Shown here: one piece after another, positions 48,582 to 56,827 of the stretch
How positions within the stretch are numbered: position 1 is the stretch's first letter
Layout of the letters: the number at the start of each line of letters is the position of its first letter
Origin: Paraconexibacter algicola
GTDB lineage: Bacteria; Actinomycetota; Thermoleophilia; Solirubrobacterales; Solirubrobacteraceae
Length of the DNA: 64,000 bases
Direction of reading: 5' to 3'
NCBI RefSeq assembly: GCF_003044185.1
Contig: NZ_PYYB01000001.1
Span: 2,252,978 to 2,316,977 of the forward strand
The notes under the pieces: generated by a model
The model's database searches: none
Told to the model about the DNA's origin: nothing
The model's input: only the letters and a program-made list of their open reading frames with translations
Translations under genes and position numbers: made by a program

Positions 48582-51500
48582 GTGCCCGCGTCGTCCACCG
48601 CCGCCCGGGCGGCCCGGCGGGCCGCATCGGTGCCCCCGATCACCTATCCGCCGCAGCTGCCGGTCAGCGCCCGGCACGACGAGCTGCTCGCAGCCATCCG
48701 CGACCACCAGGTCGTCATCGTCGCGGGGGAGACCGGCTCGGGCAAGACGACGCAGCTGCCGAAGATCTGCCTCGAGCTCGGGCGCGGGGTGGAGGGCACG
48801 ATCGCCCACACGCAGCCGCGGCGGATCGCCGCGCGCACCGTCGCCGCCCGCATCGCCGAGGAACTCGGCACCCCGCTCGGCGGGGTCGTCGGCTACGCGG
48901 TGCGGTTCGAGCGCAAGGCCACCGACGAGACGCTCGTGCGGCTCATGACCGACGGCCTGCTGCTCGCCGAGATCGAGCACGACCGGCTGCTGCGCCGCTA
49001 CGACACGATCATCGTCGACGAGGCGCACGAGCGGTCGCTGAACATCGACTTCCTCCTCGGCTACCTCGCGCGGATCCTGCCGGAGCGCCCCGACCTCAAG
49101 CTCATCATCACCAGCGCCACGATCGACGCGGACCGCTTCGGCGCGCACTTCGGCGGCGTCCCGGTGATCGAGGTGTCGGGCCGCACCTACCCCGTCGAGG
49201 TCCGCTACCGCCCGCTGGGGGAGGACGAGGACCCGTCGCCCGACGGCGACGAGGACGACGAGGACGCGGGACGCACCCGCGACCGCGACCAGACCGAGGC
49301 GATCGGCGACGCGATCGAGGAGCTCCCCCGCCAGGGCGACGTGCTCGTGTTCCTCTCCGGGGAGCGCGAGATCCGCGACACCGCCGACTACCTCGCCGGC
49401 CGGCTCGGGGACCGCGTCGACCTGCTGCCGCTCTACGCGCGGCTCTCGACCGCCGAGCAGCAGCGCGTCTTCCGCCGCGGCCCGCAGGAGACCAACCGCC
49501 GGGTCGTGCTCGCCACCAACGTCGCCGAGACCTCGCTGACCGTGCCGGGCATCCGCTACGTCGTCGACACCGGCACCGCGCGGATCAGCCGCTACAGCTC
49601 GCGGCTGAAGGTCCAGCGGCTGCCGATCGAGCCGATCAGCCAGGCGTCCGCCAAGCAGCGCGCCGGCCGCTGCGGCCGCGTCGCGGACGGCATCGCGATC
49701 CGCCTCTACAGCGAGCGCGACCACGACGCGCGGCCCGCCTACACCGACCCGGAGATCCTGCGGACCTCGCTCGCCGCGGTGATCCTGCAGATGGCGGCGC
49801 TCGGGCTCGGGCAGGTCGCCGACTTCCCGTTCCTCGACCCGCCCGACGCCCGCCAGGTCCGCGACGGCGTGCTGCTGCTGGAGGAGCTCGGCGCGCTCGT
49901 CCCGCGCGGCCGCGACGAGCGCGCACCGCTGCAGCTCACCCCGCTGGGCCGCCGCCTCGCGCAGCTCCCGGTCGACCCGCGGATGGGCCGCATGGTCCTG
50001 GAGGCCGACCGGCTCGACGCGCTCGACGAGGTCATCGTCATCGTCGCCGCCCTGTCGATCCAGGACCCGCGCGTGCGCCCCGCCGACCTGCGCGCCCAGG
50101 CCGACCAGCAGCACGCCCGCTTCAAGGACGAGGACTCCGACTTCCTCGCGTTCCTCAACCTCTGGCGCTACCTCGAGGACCTCCAGCGCGAGGTCTCCCG
50201 CAGCGCCTTCCGCCGCCGCTGCCGCGACGAGTACCTGCACTTCCTGCGGGTGCGCGAGTGGCAGGACCTCGTCGCCCGCCTGCGCCAGGCCACCCGGCAG
50301 ATGAAGCTGCGCATCAACGCGACGCCCGCGCACCGCAACCACGTGCACCAGGCGCTGCTCGCCGGCCTGCTCTCCCACGTCGGCATGCGCGACGCGGCCC
50401 GTCGCGAGTACGCCGGGGCGCGCGGCGCGCGCTTCGCGGTCTTCCCCGGCAGCGCCCTGTCACGCCGCCAGCCCGACTGGGTCATGGCCGCCGAGCTCGT
50501 CGAGACCTCGCGGCTGTTCGCGCGCGAGGTCGCCCGCATCGACCCGAAGTGGATCGAGCCGCTCGCCGACCACCTCGTCAAGCGCACGTACTCCGAGCCG
50601 CGCTGGGACCGTCGTCGCGGCGGCGCGGTCGCCACCGAGCGCGTGACGCTCTACGGCCTGCCGATCGTCGCCGGCCGCACCGTCCCCTACGGTGGCGTCG
50701 ACCCGGAGGTCGCGCGCCAGCTGTTCATCCAGCACGCGCTCGTGCAGGGCGAGTGGGACACCCACCACGCGTTCGTCGCGGCGAACGCCGCCGCCGTCGA
50801 GCAGGTCGAGCGCCTGGAGGACCGCTCCCGCCGCCGCGGCCTGCTCGTCGGCGACGACGTCCGCTACGCGTTCTTCGCCTCCCGGATCCCGCTGGAGGTC
50901 CACTCCGCCCGCCACTTCGACCGCTGGTGGAAGGACGCCCGGCGCACCGACCCCGACCGGCTCACGCTCACCACCGAGGAGCTGATCGACCCTGCCGCGC
51001 GCGCCGCGCTGGACCCGCAGGCGTTCCCGACCGGCTGGAAGCAGGGTGAGCACGTCCTGCGGCTGAGCTACCGCTTCGAGCCCGGCGCGGCCGACGACGG
51101 CATCACCGTGCACGTGCCGCTGGACGCGGTCGGCCAGATCCGTCCGCGCGAGTTCGAGTGGCTCGTCCCCGGCCTGCGGGAGGAGCTCGTCACGACGCTC
51201 CTGCGCGGCCTGCCGAAGGAGCTGCGCCGCCCGCTCGTCCCGATCCCGGAGAGCGCGACCGCGGTCCTCGACGGCCTGCGCCCGCGGCGCGAGCCGCTGC
51301 ACGCCGCGGTCCGTCGCGAGCTCGAGGCGCGCCGCGGGGTGCGCGTGCCCGACGGGGTGCTCGAGGCGATCGCGCTCCCCGACCACCTGCGCGTCACGTT
51401 CCTCGTGCAGGACGCCGACGGGAAGATCGTCGCGGGCGGCAAGGACCTCGACGCGCTGCGCGAGCGCGCCCGGCCGAAGCTCGCCGACGAGATCGCCGCG

Positions 51501-52373
51501 CAGACCCCGGCGCTCCAGCGCAGCGGCCTGAAGGCCTGGACGATCGGGACGCTCCCCCGGGAGGTCCCGGTCCGCGACGGAGCGGCGACCGCCTACCCGG
51601 CGCTGGTCGACGAGGGCGCGACCGCCGGCGTGCGCGTGTTCGACAGCCGCGACGCGCAGGCCCAGGCGATGCGCGCGGGCACGCGCCGGCTGCTGCTGCT
51701 CAGCGCGCCGTCCCCGGTGCGCTGGGTCAAGGACCAGCTCGACCTCTGGCAGCAGGTCACGCTCGCCGACGCCCCGCTGGGCGGCACCGACGCGGTCCTC
51801 GCCGACGCGGCGGGCGCCGCGGTCGACGCGCTCGTGGCGACCGGCGGCGGCCCCGCCTGGGACGAGGCGTCGTTCGCGCGCCTGCGCGGCCACGTCGCCG
51901 GGTCGCTCGCCGAGGAGACCGCCGCGATCGTCACCGTGCTCGTCGACCTGCTCGCCCGCCGCGGCGAGGTGATCGAGCGCGCGGCCCGCCTGGAGTCCCC
52001 GGCGGTCGCGCCGCTGCGCGCCGACGTGCTGGCGCAGCTCGGGTTCCTCGTGCATCCGGGCTTCCTCACCGCCGCGGGCGCGGCGCGCCTGGGGGACATC
52101 GACCGCTACCTGCGCGCGATCCTGCACCGCCTCGCGCGGCTCGCGCAGTCCGACGCCCGCCACCGCGAGCTCGTGCAGGGCCTCGAGGCGGAGATCGCCG
52201 GGGTGCGGGCCGGATGGCCGGCCGGGCGGCCCGTCCCGACCGCGCTGCTGGAGCTGCCGTGGCTGGTGCAGGAGCTGCGCGTCAGCCTGTTCGCGCAGTC
52301 GATCGGCACCCGCGCCCCGGTCTCGGAGAAGCGGATCCGCGCGGTGCTCGCGCAGGTCACCGCGCAGCGCTGA
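48582..52373 (+). CDS. hrpA: ATP-dependent RNA helicase HrpA
   Basis: 1263 aa from GTG 48582. Motif I VAGETGSGKTTQLPK, Ia HTQPRRIAARTVA, motif II IIVDEAHERSLNIDF, motif III LIITSATIDADRF, then VLVFLSGEREIRD, motif V ATNVAETSLTVPGIRYVVD-like (key NVAETSLT) and motif VI QRAGRCGRVADG. The winged-helix and HA2 ratchet domain follow (LGRRLAQLPVDPRMGRMVLE), then the OB fold, then the long C-terminal DUF3418 region to the end. Length and order fit bacterial HrpA, which remodels mRNA or ribosomes. An acidic insert (about residues 211-227, EDEDPSPDGDEDDED) sits between the helicase domains. Confidence 0.95.
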   Translation: MPASSTAARAARRAASVPPITYPPQLPVSARHDELLAAIRDHQVVIVAGETGSGKTTQLPKICLELGRGVEGTIAHTQPRRIAARTVAARIAEELGTPLGGVVGYAVRFERKATDETLVRLMTDGLLLAEIEHDRLLRRYDTIIVDEAHERSLNIDFLLGYLARILPERPDLKLIITSATIDADRFGAHFGGVPVIEVSGRTYPVEVRYRPLGEDEDPSPDGDEDDEDAGRTRDRDQTEAIGDAIEELPRQGDVLVFLSGEREIRDTADYLAGRLGDRVDLLPLYARLSTAEQQRVFRRGPQETNRRVVLATNVAETSLTVPGIRYVVDTGTARISRYSSRLKVQRLPIEPISQASAKQRAGRCGRVADGIAIRLYSERDHDARPAYTDPEILRTSLAAVILQMAALGLGQVADFPFLDPPDARQVRDGVLLLEELGALVPRGRDERAPLQLTPLGRRLAQLPVDPRMGRMVLEADRLDALDEVIVIVAALSIQDPRVRPADLRAQADQQHARFKDEDSDFLAFLNLWRYLEDLQREVSRSAFRRRCRDEYLHFLRVREWQDLVARLRQATRQMKLRINATPAHRNHVHQALLAGLLSHVGMRDAARREYAGARGARFAVFPGSALSRRQPDWVMAAELVETSRLFAREVARIDPKWIEPLADHLVKRTYSEPRWDRRRGGAVATERVTLYGLPIVAGRTVPYGGVDPEVARQLFIQHALVQGEWDTHHAFVAANAAAVEQVERLEDRSRRRGLLVGDDVRYAFFASRIPLEVHSARHFDRWWKDARRTDPDRLTLTTEELIDPAARAALDPQAFPTGWKQGEHVLRLSYRFEPGAADDGITVHVPLDAVGQIRPREFEWLVPGLREELVTTLLRGLPKELRRPLVPIPESATAVLDGLRPRREPLHAAVRRELEARRGVRVPDGVLEAIALPDHLRVTFLVQDADGKIVAGGKDLDALRERARPKLADEIAAQTPALQRSGLKAWTIGTLPREVPVRDGAATAYPALVDEGATAGVRVFDSRDAQAQAMRAGTRRLLLLSAPSPVRWVKDQLDLWQQVTLADAPLGGTDAVLADAAGAAVDALVATGGGPAWDEASFARLRGHVAGSLAEETAAIVTVLVDLLARRGEVIERAARLESPAVAPLRADVLAQLGFLVHPGFLTAAGAARLGDIDRYLRAILHRLARLAQSDARHRELVQGLEAEIAGVRAGWPAGRPVPTALLELPWLVQELRVSLFAQSIGTRAPVSEKRIRAVLAQVTAQR

Positions 52374-52409
52374 GCGCCCCTGCTCCCGCCCGGCCGCGCG
52401 GCGCGGCGC

Positions 52410-52538
52410 TCAGAGCGCGAGGAGCTGCGGGCGCACGCCCTGGCGGCGGAGCGCGTCGAGCAGCCGCACGAGGCGCTCGTCGGGATGCCCGTCACCGCGG
52501 CGGGCACCGGGGACGCGCAGCTCCGCGCCCCCGCGCAG
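52410..52538 (-). other. In-frame open extension beyond the M14 gene's TAG
   Basis: Directly after the TAG (52541-52539) of the peptidase gene, the same frame stays open for 42 codons to a TGA at 52412-52410. It reads RVPGARRGDGHPDERLVRLL, then DALRRQGVRPQLLAL, which is protein-like. This may be the old C-terminus cut by a nonsense mutation, a readthrough product, or chance in high-GC DNA. No other gene was seen between hrpA and the peptidase. Confidence 0.3.
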
Positions 52539-55226
52539 CTAGGCCGTCACGCGCGCGGCCGGGCCGAGGTCGAGCGTGCGGACCGCGGCGCGCAGCCGGG
52601 CCTCGTCCGCGGGACCGACGCGCACGACCGCGTCGGTGGCCCCGGCGGCCGCCCCGACCGTCCGCGCGACGAGCTCCGGGCGGACCGGCACGCGCGGCGT
52701 CGCCGTCCGGGGACGGGCGCGGGCGCCGAGCCCCGGCGGGGCGAGCACGGCGTTCGCGAGCATCCGCTCGGTGCCCTCGACCGACCCGCGGAACGCGGCG
52801 TCGACCGTGAAGATCACCGCGCGGCCCGCGCCGAACCGCTCGTCGAGCACGACCGGGGTGCCCGCGAGCACCTCGGTGCCCTCCGCGTACCCGGAGATCA
52901 CCAGCGCGCCGGCCGGCGCGTAGGCGACCGCCTCGCGGCCGCGCGAGCTGCCGCGCTCGACGATCGGGTCGCCGGTGTTGAACACCCAGCTGCGCCCGCC
53001 CAGACCCCAGGTGACGGGGGAGCGGTCGTCGACCCGGACCGCGATCGACACGCCGGGCACCTGGAAGCCGCGCGGCGCCGCGACGGTCCGCGCACTGGTC
53101 AGGCCCGCCGCCTGCGCGACCCCGAGACCCTGTGCGCGCAGCCCCACGTACGTGCCGCCCGCACGGACGAAGTCCTGCACCGCGCGCAGCCCGAGCGCCG
53201 TCAGCGTCGGTGCTCCGAGTGCCGCGTCGGGGACGACGAGGGTCGTGATCCCGCGTGAGGCGAGCGTGCCCAGCTCGGTCTCGGCGACGCGCACGACGTC
53301 GACGCCGAGCTCGCGCTCCAGCAGCCAGCGGACCCAGCCCTCGCTCGGGGCCAGGGCGGCCGCCGCCCCCGGGCCGCCGAGCGGCAGCCCGACGTCCGGG
53401 ACGGTCGTGTCCCCGACGGTGCCCGTCGGGTCGCGCAGGACCGCGACCTTCGGCGTGGGCACGGTGACGGGCGCCGCGCCGGCCGGCGACGCGGTCGAGA
53501 GCGCGGTCACCGCCGTGTGGTGCCGGCCCGCGCCGCGGCGCAGCAGCGCGCGCGTCGTGCTGCCGCCCGCCACGATCGCGGTGCCGCGCCGGTGGCGACG
53601 CCCGCGGTCGCGGAACGGGGCGCTCGCGCGCCGGACCGTCACGCCCGCGCGCTGCAGGGCGAGCACGAGCCGCAGGCTCTCCAGCGCGTCGGCGTCGACC
53701 GCGTAGGCCGGGGCGGCGGGCAGCGACGGTGCGGGCGACGCCCCGACGCCGACGGGGCGCAGCAGCCGCCGGTCGGCCGCGCGCAGCGGGGCGTGCAGGA
53801 CCCCGCCGTCGAGGCCCATCAGCAGCGGGTTGGACCAGCCGCTGACGTCGTAGAAGTACGGGAACGGCACGTGCGCGTCGTCGGCCAGGAGGGCCTGCAC
53901 CCAGTGCTTGCGCGACTGGTCCATCGGCACGACGTACGTGCCGGCGGGCAGCGTCACCGTGGTGGCGCGCGGGGCGCCGAGCGCCCGCATCCGCGTGCGC
54001 AGCGGGCCGCGCAGGCGCAGGACCTCGACCCCGACGGTCCGCAGCCGCTGGGCGAGCACCGCGACGTCGGCGGCGTGTCGGCCGGCGCGCAGCACGTGCG
54101 CGTACACGCGCTCCCGGGGCACCGGGAACCGCACCGTGTTGGTCGGCTGCACCACGACGTTCGGCTCCAGGACGCCGCGCGCGCCCTGCCGCCGCGCCGC
54201 CGTCCACTGCGCCGCCCATTCGCGCAGCAGCGCGGTCCGGCCCTGTGCGGCGACCGCCAGGACGGTGTCGGCGAGCAGGCCGTGCTCCTGCACCTTGGCG
54301 GGGTAGACGTCCTGGCCGCCCTTCTCGAACGTCATGCCCGCCGCGCCGTAGAGCGTCGTGGGCACCGTGTCCCCGAAGCCCATGAAGAACAGGTCGTAGG
54401 TCGTGTAGTTCGTGTAGTCGCGGCCCGCCGCGTCCATCGCCGCGCGCAGCGCCGGCCCGTACACCGCGTTGATCTGGCGCAGCGGGCCGTCGGGGATCTC
54501 GTGGTGGATCGGGTCCGCGTTGGGCGGGAAGAACGCGCCGTCCCCGGCCTGCTCGTGCCCGTCGACGAACGCGATCGGCGGGTAGCGCTCCAGCAGGTCG
54601 ATCTTCACCCGCGTCTCGGGCTGCGTGCGCGCGAACCAGTCGCGGTTGAGGTCGAAGCGGTAGCCGTTCGTGCGCTGCCCGAGCACGCGGCCGTCCGGGT
54701 TCTGCAGCGGGAACAGGACCGTCAGCAGCCGGTCCAGCCGCACGGTCCGCGCGCAGTCCGTCGTCGACGCGAGGTCGTACAGGATCCGCATGTGCGCGTC
54801 GGTCGCGCTCGGCTCGTTGCCGTGGACCCCGGCGGCGATCCAGACGATCGCGGTGTCGTCCGGTCGCACGCGCGGCGTGCCGGGCCGCGCGTCGCGCAGC
54901 GCCCGGGCCCGCGCCCCGATCCGCCGGCGCCCGGCGGGCGTCACGTGCTCGGGCGCGCCGACGTGGACGACCGGCAGCGCGCGCCCGTCGACCGAGCGGC
55001 CGGCGATCCCGGCGTCCACCCGGTCACTGGCGGCGTCGACCGCGGCGACGTACCGCTCGATCTCGGCGTTCGTCGCCTGCCGCTCGCCGAGCGGGAAGCC
55101 GTTGACGGCCTCCCAGGTCGGGACCGCGGGGAGCGGCGCCCCGCCGGGCGTGCAGGGCACGGCGGCGGCCGCGACACCGGGGAGCGCGAGGGCGAGCAGG
55201 AGAGCGAGGAGGAGCCACCGGCGCAT
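52539..55226 (-). CDS. Large secreted M14-family zinc carboxypeptidase-like protein
   Basis: 895 aa. Signal peptide WLLLALLLALALPGVAAA. The M14 part (about 55-330) has AAGVHGNEPSATDAHM with the HxxE zinc pair, FPLQNPDGRVLGQRTNGYRF, LNRDW, and FVDGHEQAGDGAFFPPN with the third His. GAAGMTFEKGGQDVYP ends the domain, with the Glu expected for catalysis. The long remainder includes a Rossmann-like amidotransferase-type region (about 600-780: VVRVAETELGTLASRGITTL, FVRAGGTYVGLRAQG), as in the M14 proteins of several actinobacteria. It probably trims peptides outside the cell. The stop TAG may truncate an older end (see 52410-52538). Confidence 0.82.
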   Translation of the reverse strand: MRRWLLLALLLALALPGVAAAAVPCTPGGAPLPAVPTWEAVNGFPLGERQATNAEIERYVAAVDAASDRVDAGIAGRSVDGRALPVVHVGAPEHVTPAGRRRIGARARALRDARPGTPRVRPDDTAIVWIAAGVHGNEPSATDAHMRILYDLASTTDCARTVRLDRLLTVLFPLQNPDGRVLGQRTNGYRFDLNRDWFARTQPETRVKIDLLERYPPIAFVDGHEQAGDGAFFPPNADPIHHEIPDGPLRQINAVYGPALRAAMDAAGRDYTNYTTYDLFFMGFGDTVPTTLYGAAGMTFEKGGQDVYPAKVQEHGLLADTVLAVAAQGRTALLREWAAQWTAARRQGARGVLEPNVVVQPTNTVRFPVPRERVYAHVLRAGRHAADVAVLAQRLRTVGVEVLRLRGPLRTRMRALGAPRATTVTLPAGTYVVPMDQSRKHWVQALLADDAHVPFPYFYDVSGWSNPLLMGLDGGVLHAPLRAADRRLLRPVGVGASPAPSLPAAPAYAVDADALESLRLVLALQRAGVTVRRASAPFRDRGRRHRRGTAIVAGGSTTRALLRRGAGRHHTAVTALSTASPAGAAPVTVPTPKVAVLRDPTGTVGDTTVPDVGLPLGGPGAAAALAPSEGWVRWLLERELGVDVVRVAETELGTLASRGITTLVVPDAALGAPTLTALGLRAVQDFVRAGGTYVGLRAQGLGVAQAAGLTSARTVAAPRGFQVPGVSIAVRVDDRSPVTWGLGGRSWVFNTGDPIVERGSSRGREAVAYAPAGALVISGYAEGTEVLAGTPVVLDERFGAGRAVIFTVDAAFRGSVEGTERMLANAVLAPPGLGARARPRTATPRVPVRPELVARTVGAAAGATDAVVRVGPADEARLRAAVRTLDLGPAARVTA

Positions 55227-55329
55227 CGTCAGGGGCCGAACGGTATCCGGCGGAGGCCGGTACGCGGCGGCCTCACGAGCGCGTGCGACGGCCGTCGCCG
55301 TTTCGGCGGCGACCCGTCGCGAACGGCGC

Positions 55330-55335
55330 TAGGGT
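55330..55335 (+). promoter_or_regulatory. -10 box of the TIGR03032-like gene
   Basis: TAGGGT, 7 nt before the ATG at 55343. Confidence 0.4.
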
Positions 55336-55342
55336 GGCGCGG

Positions 55343-56815
55343 ATGGCGTTGCACGCGGTGTTCCTCGTCGGCGCGGGCGCACCGCGGCTCCTCGCGGCCC
55401 TGCGCCGCGGCCGATCGGTCTGGACGGCCGATCTCGCGGGCCACGGCGGCAGCGACCCGCAGGTCCGCGAGCGCTTCGCCGCGGCGCTCCGCGACCGGGA
55501 GGGCCGCCCGCCGGACGCGCACGCGGCCGGGCTCGCGCTCGCGACGGCCCCCGCCGCGCTGGTCCCGGCACTCGCGAGCGCGTTCCCGGGCGCGCGGTTC
55601 GTGCTGCTCGACGGGCTCCGTGACGACCTCGCGCCCGCGCGACAGGTCGCGGTGGACGGCGAGGCGCTGCTGGCCCGGCCCCGCGCGGTGCTCATCGAGC
55701 TGTGCGCCTGGCTGGGCACCGACTACGACCAGGCCCTGCTGGGCCCGCTCGAGCAGGCGGCGCGCGAGGTCCGCGCCGGGCAGCCGCTCGCCAGCGGTGC
55801 CACCGACAGCGTGCCGGAGACGCTCGCGCGCCTGGGCGGCTCGCTGCTCGTCTCGACGTACCAGGCGGGCAAGCTCGTCTGCGCGCGGGCGCAGCCGGAC
55901 GGCACGCTCAACACGCACTTCCGCGACCACGACAAGCCGATGGGTCTCGCGCTCGGCCCCGACGGGCGCCTCGCGCTCGGCACGCGGACGGAGGTCTGGG
56001 ACTACCGCGACGTCCCCGACGCCGCCGCGAAGCTCGAGCCGCCCGACGTCCACGACGCGTGCTTCGTCCTGCGCAACCGTCACGTCACCGGGGATGTCGC
56101 CATCCACGAGATGGGCTTCGCGGGGGACGAGCTGTGGATCGTCGCGACGGGCTTCTCGTGCCTGGCGACGCTCGACGCCGACCACAGCTTCGTGCCGCGC
56201 TGGCACCCGTCGTGGATCACCGAGCTGGCACCGGGGGACCGCTGTCACCTGAACGGCCTGGAGATCGTGGACGGCGTGCCGCGCTACGTGACCGCGCTGG
56301 GCACCGGGGACACCCCCGGCAGCTGGCGCGCGGGGAAGGCCACCGGCGGCGTCCTGCTCGACGTGCCCAGCGGCGAGGTCGTGGCGTCCGGCCTGTCGAT
56401 GCCGCACTCGCCGCGCTGGCACGACGGCGAGCTGCTGGTGCTCGAGTCCGGGCGCGGGCACCTCTCGCGGGTGGACCCGGCGACCGGCGAGACGACCTGC
56501 GTGGCCGAGCTGCCCGGGTTCACCCGCGGGCTCGCGCTCGTCGGCCGGACCGCGTTCGTCGGGCTGTCGCAGATCCGGGAGTCGTCCACCTTCGGCGACC
56601 TGCCGCTCACGCAGCGACTGCGAGAGCGCCAGTGCGGCGTCTGGATGGTCGACCTCGACAGCGGCGAGACGACCGGGCTGCTGCGGTTCGCGGATCTCGT
56701 CCAGGAGGTCTTCGACGTGCTCTGGCTCCCGGATCGCCGCTTCCCGGAGATCGCCGAAGTCGGGTCGGTGTCCACTTCGGACACGTATGTGCTCAAAGCT
56801 GGAGGATTGAGGTAG
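55343..56815 (+). CDS. TIGR03032 family protein with sulfotransferase-like N-terminus
   Basis: 490 aa. From about residue 160: GGSLLVSTYQAGKLVCARAQ, then HFRDHDKPMGLALGPDGRLAL, ELWIVATGFSCLATLDADHSFVPRW-type (key FSCLATLD), RCHLNGLEIVDGVPRYVTALG and GGVLLDVPSGEVVASGLSMPHSPRW-type (key MPHSPRW). These are the diagnostic blocks of TIGR03032, a propeller-like family of unknown function. Residues 1-155 (VLLDGLRDDLAPARQVAVDG, AWLGTDYD) resemble the tail of a sulfotransferase, but the P-loop is not visible. So the N-terminal domain may be degenerate. Confidence 0.8.
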   Translation: MALHAVFLVGAGAPRLLAALRRGRSVWTADLAGHGGSDPQVRERFAAALRDREGRPPDAHAAGLALATAPAALVPALASAFPGARFVLLDGLRDDLAPARQVAVDGEALLARPRAVLIELCAWLGTDYDQALLGPLEQAAREVRAGQPLASGATDSVPETLARLGGSLLVSTYQAGKLVCARAQPDGTLNTHFRDHDKPMGLALGPDGRLALGTRTEVWDYRDVPDAAAKLEPPDVHDACFVLRNRHVTGDVAIHEMGFAGDELWIVATGFSCLATLDADHSFVPRWHPSWITELAPGDRCHLNGLEIVDGVPRYVTALGTGDTPGSWRAGKATGGVLLDVPSGEVVASGLSMPHSPRWHDGELLVLESGRGHLSRVDPATGETTCVAELPGFTRGLALVGRTAFVGLSQIRESSTFGDLPLTQRLRERQCGVWMVDLDSGETTGLLRFADLVQEVFDVLWLPDRRFPEIAEVGSVSTSDTYVLKAGGLR

Positions 56816-56827
56816 AAATGCGCCCTC

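Noticed and set aside
55343-56815. A functional sulfotransferase
   Set aside because: No P-loop for PAPS is visible; only a tail-like resemblance is present before the TIGR03032 region.
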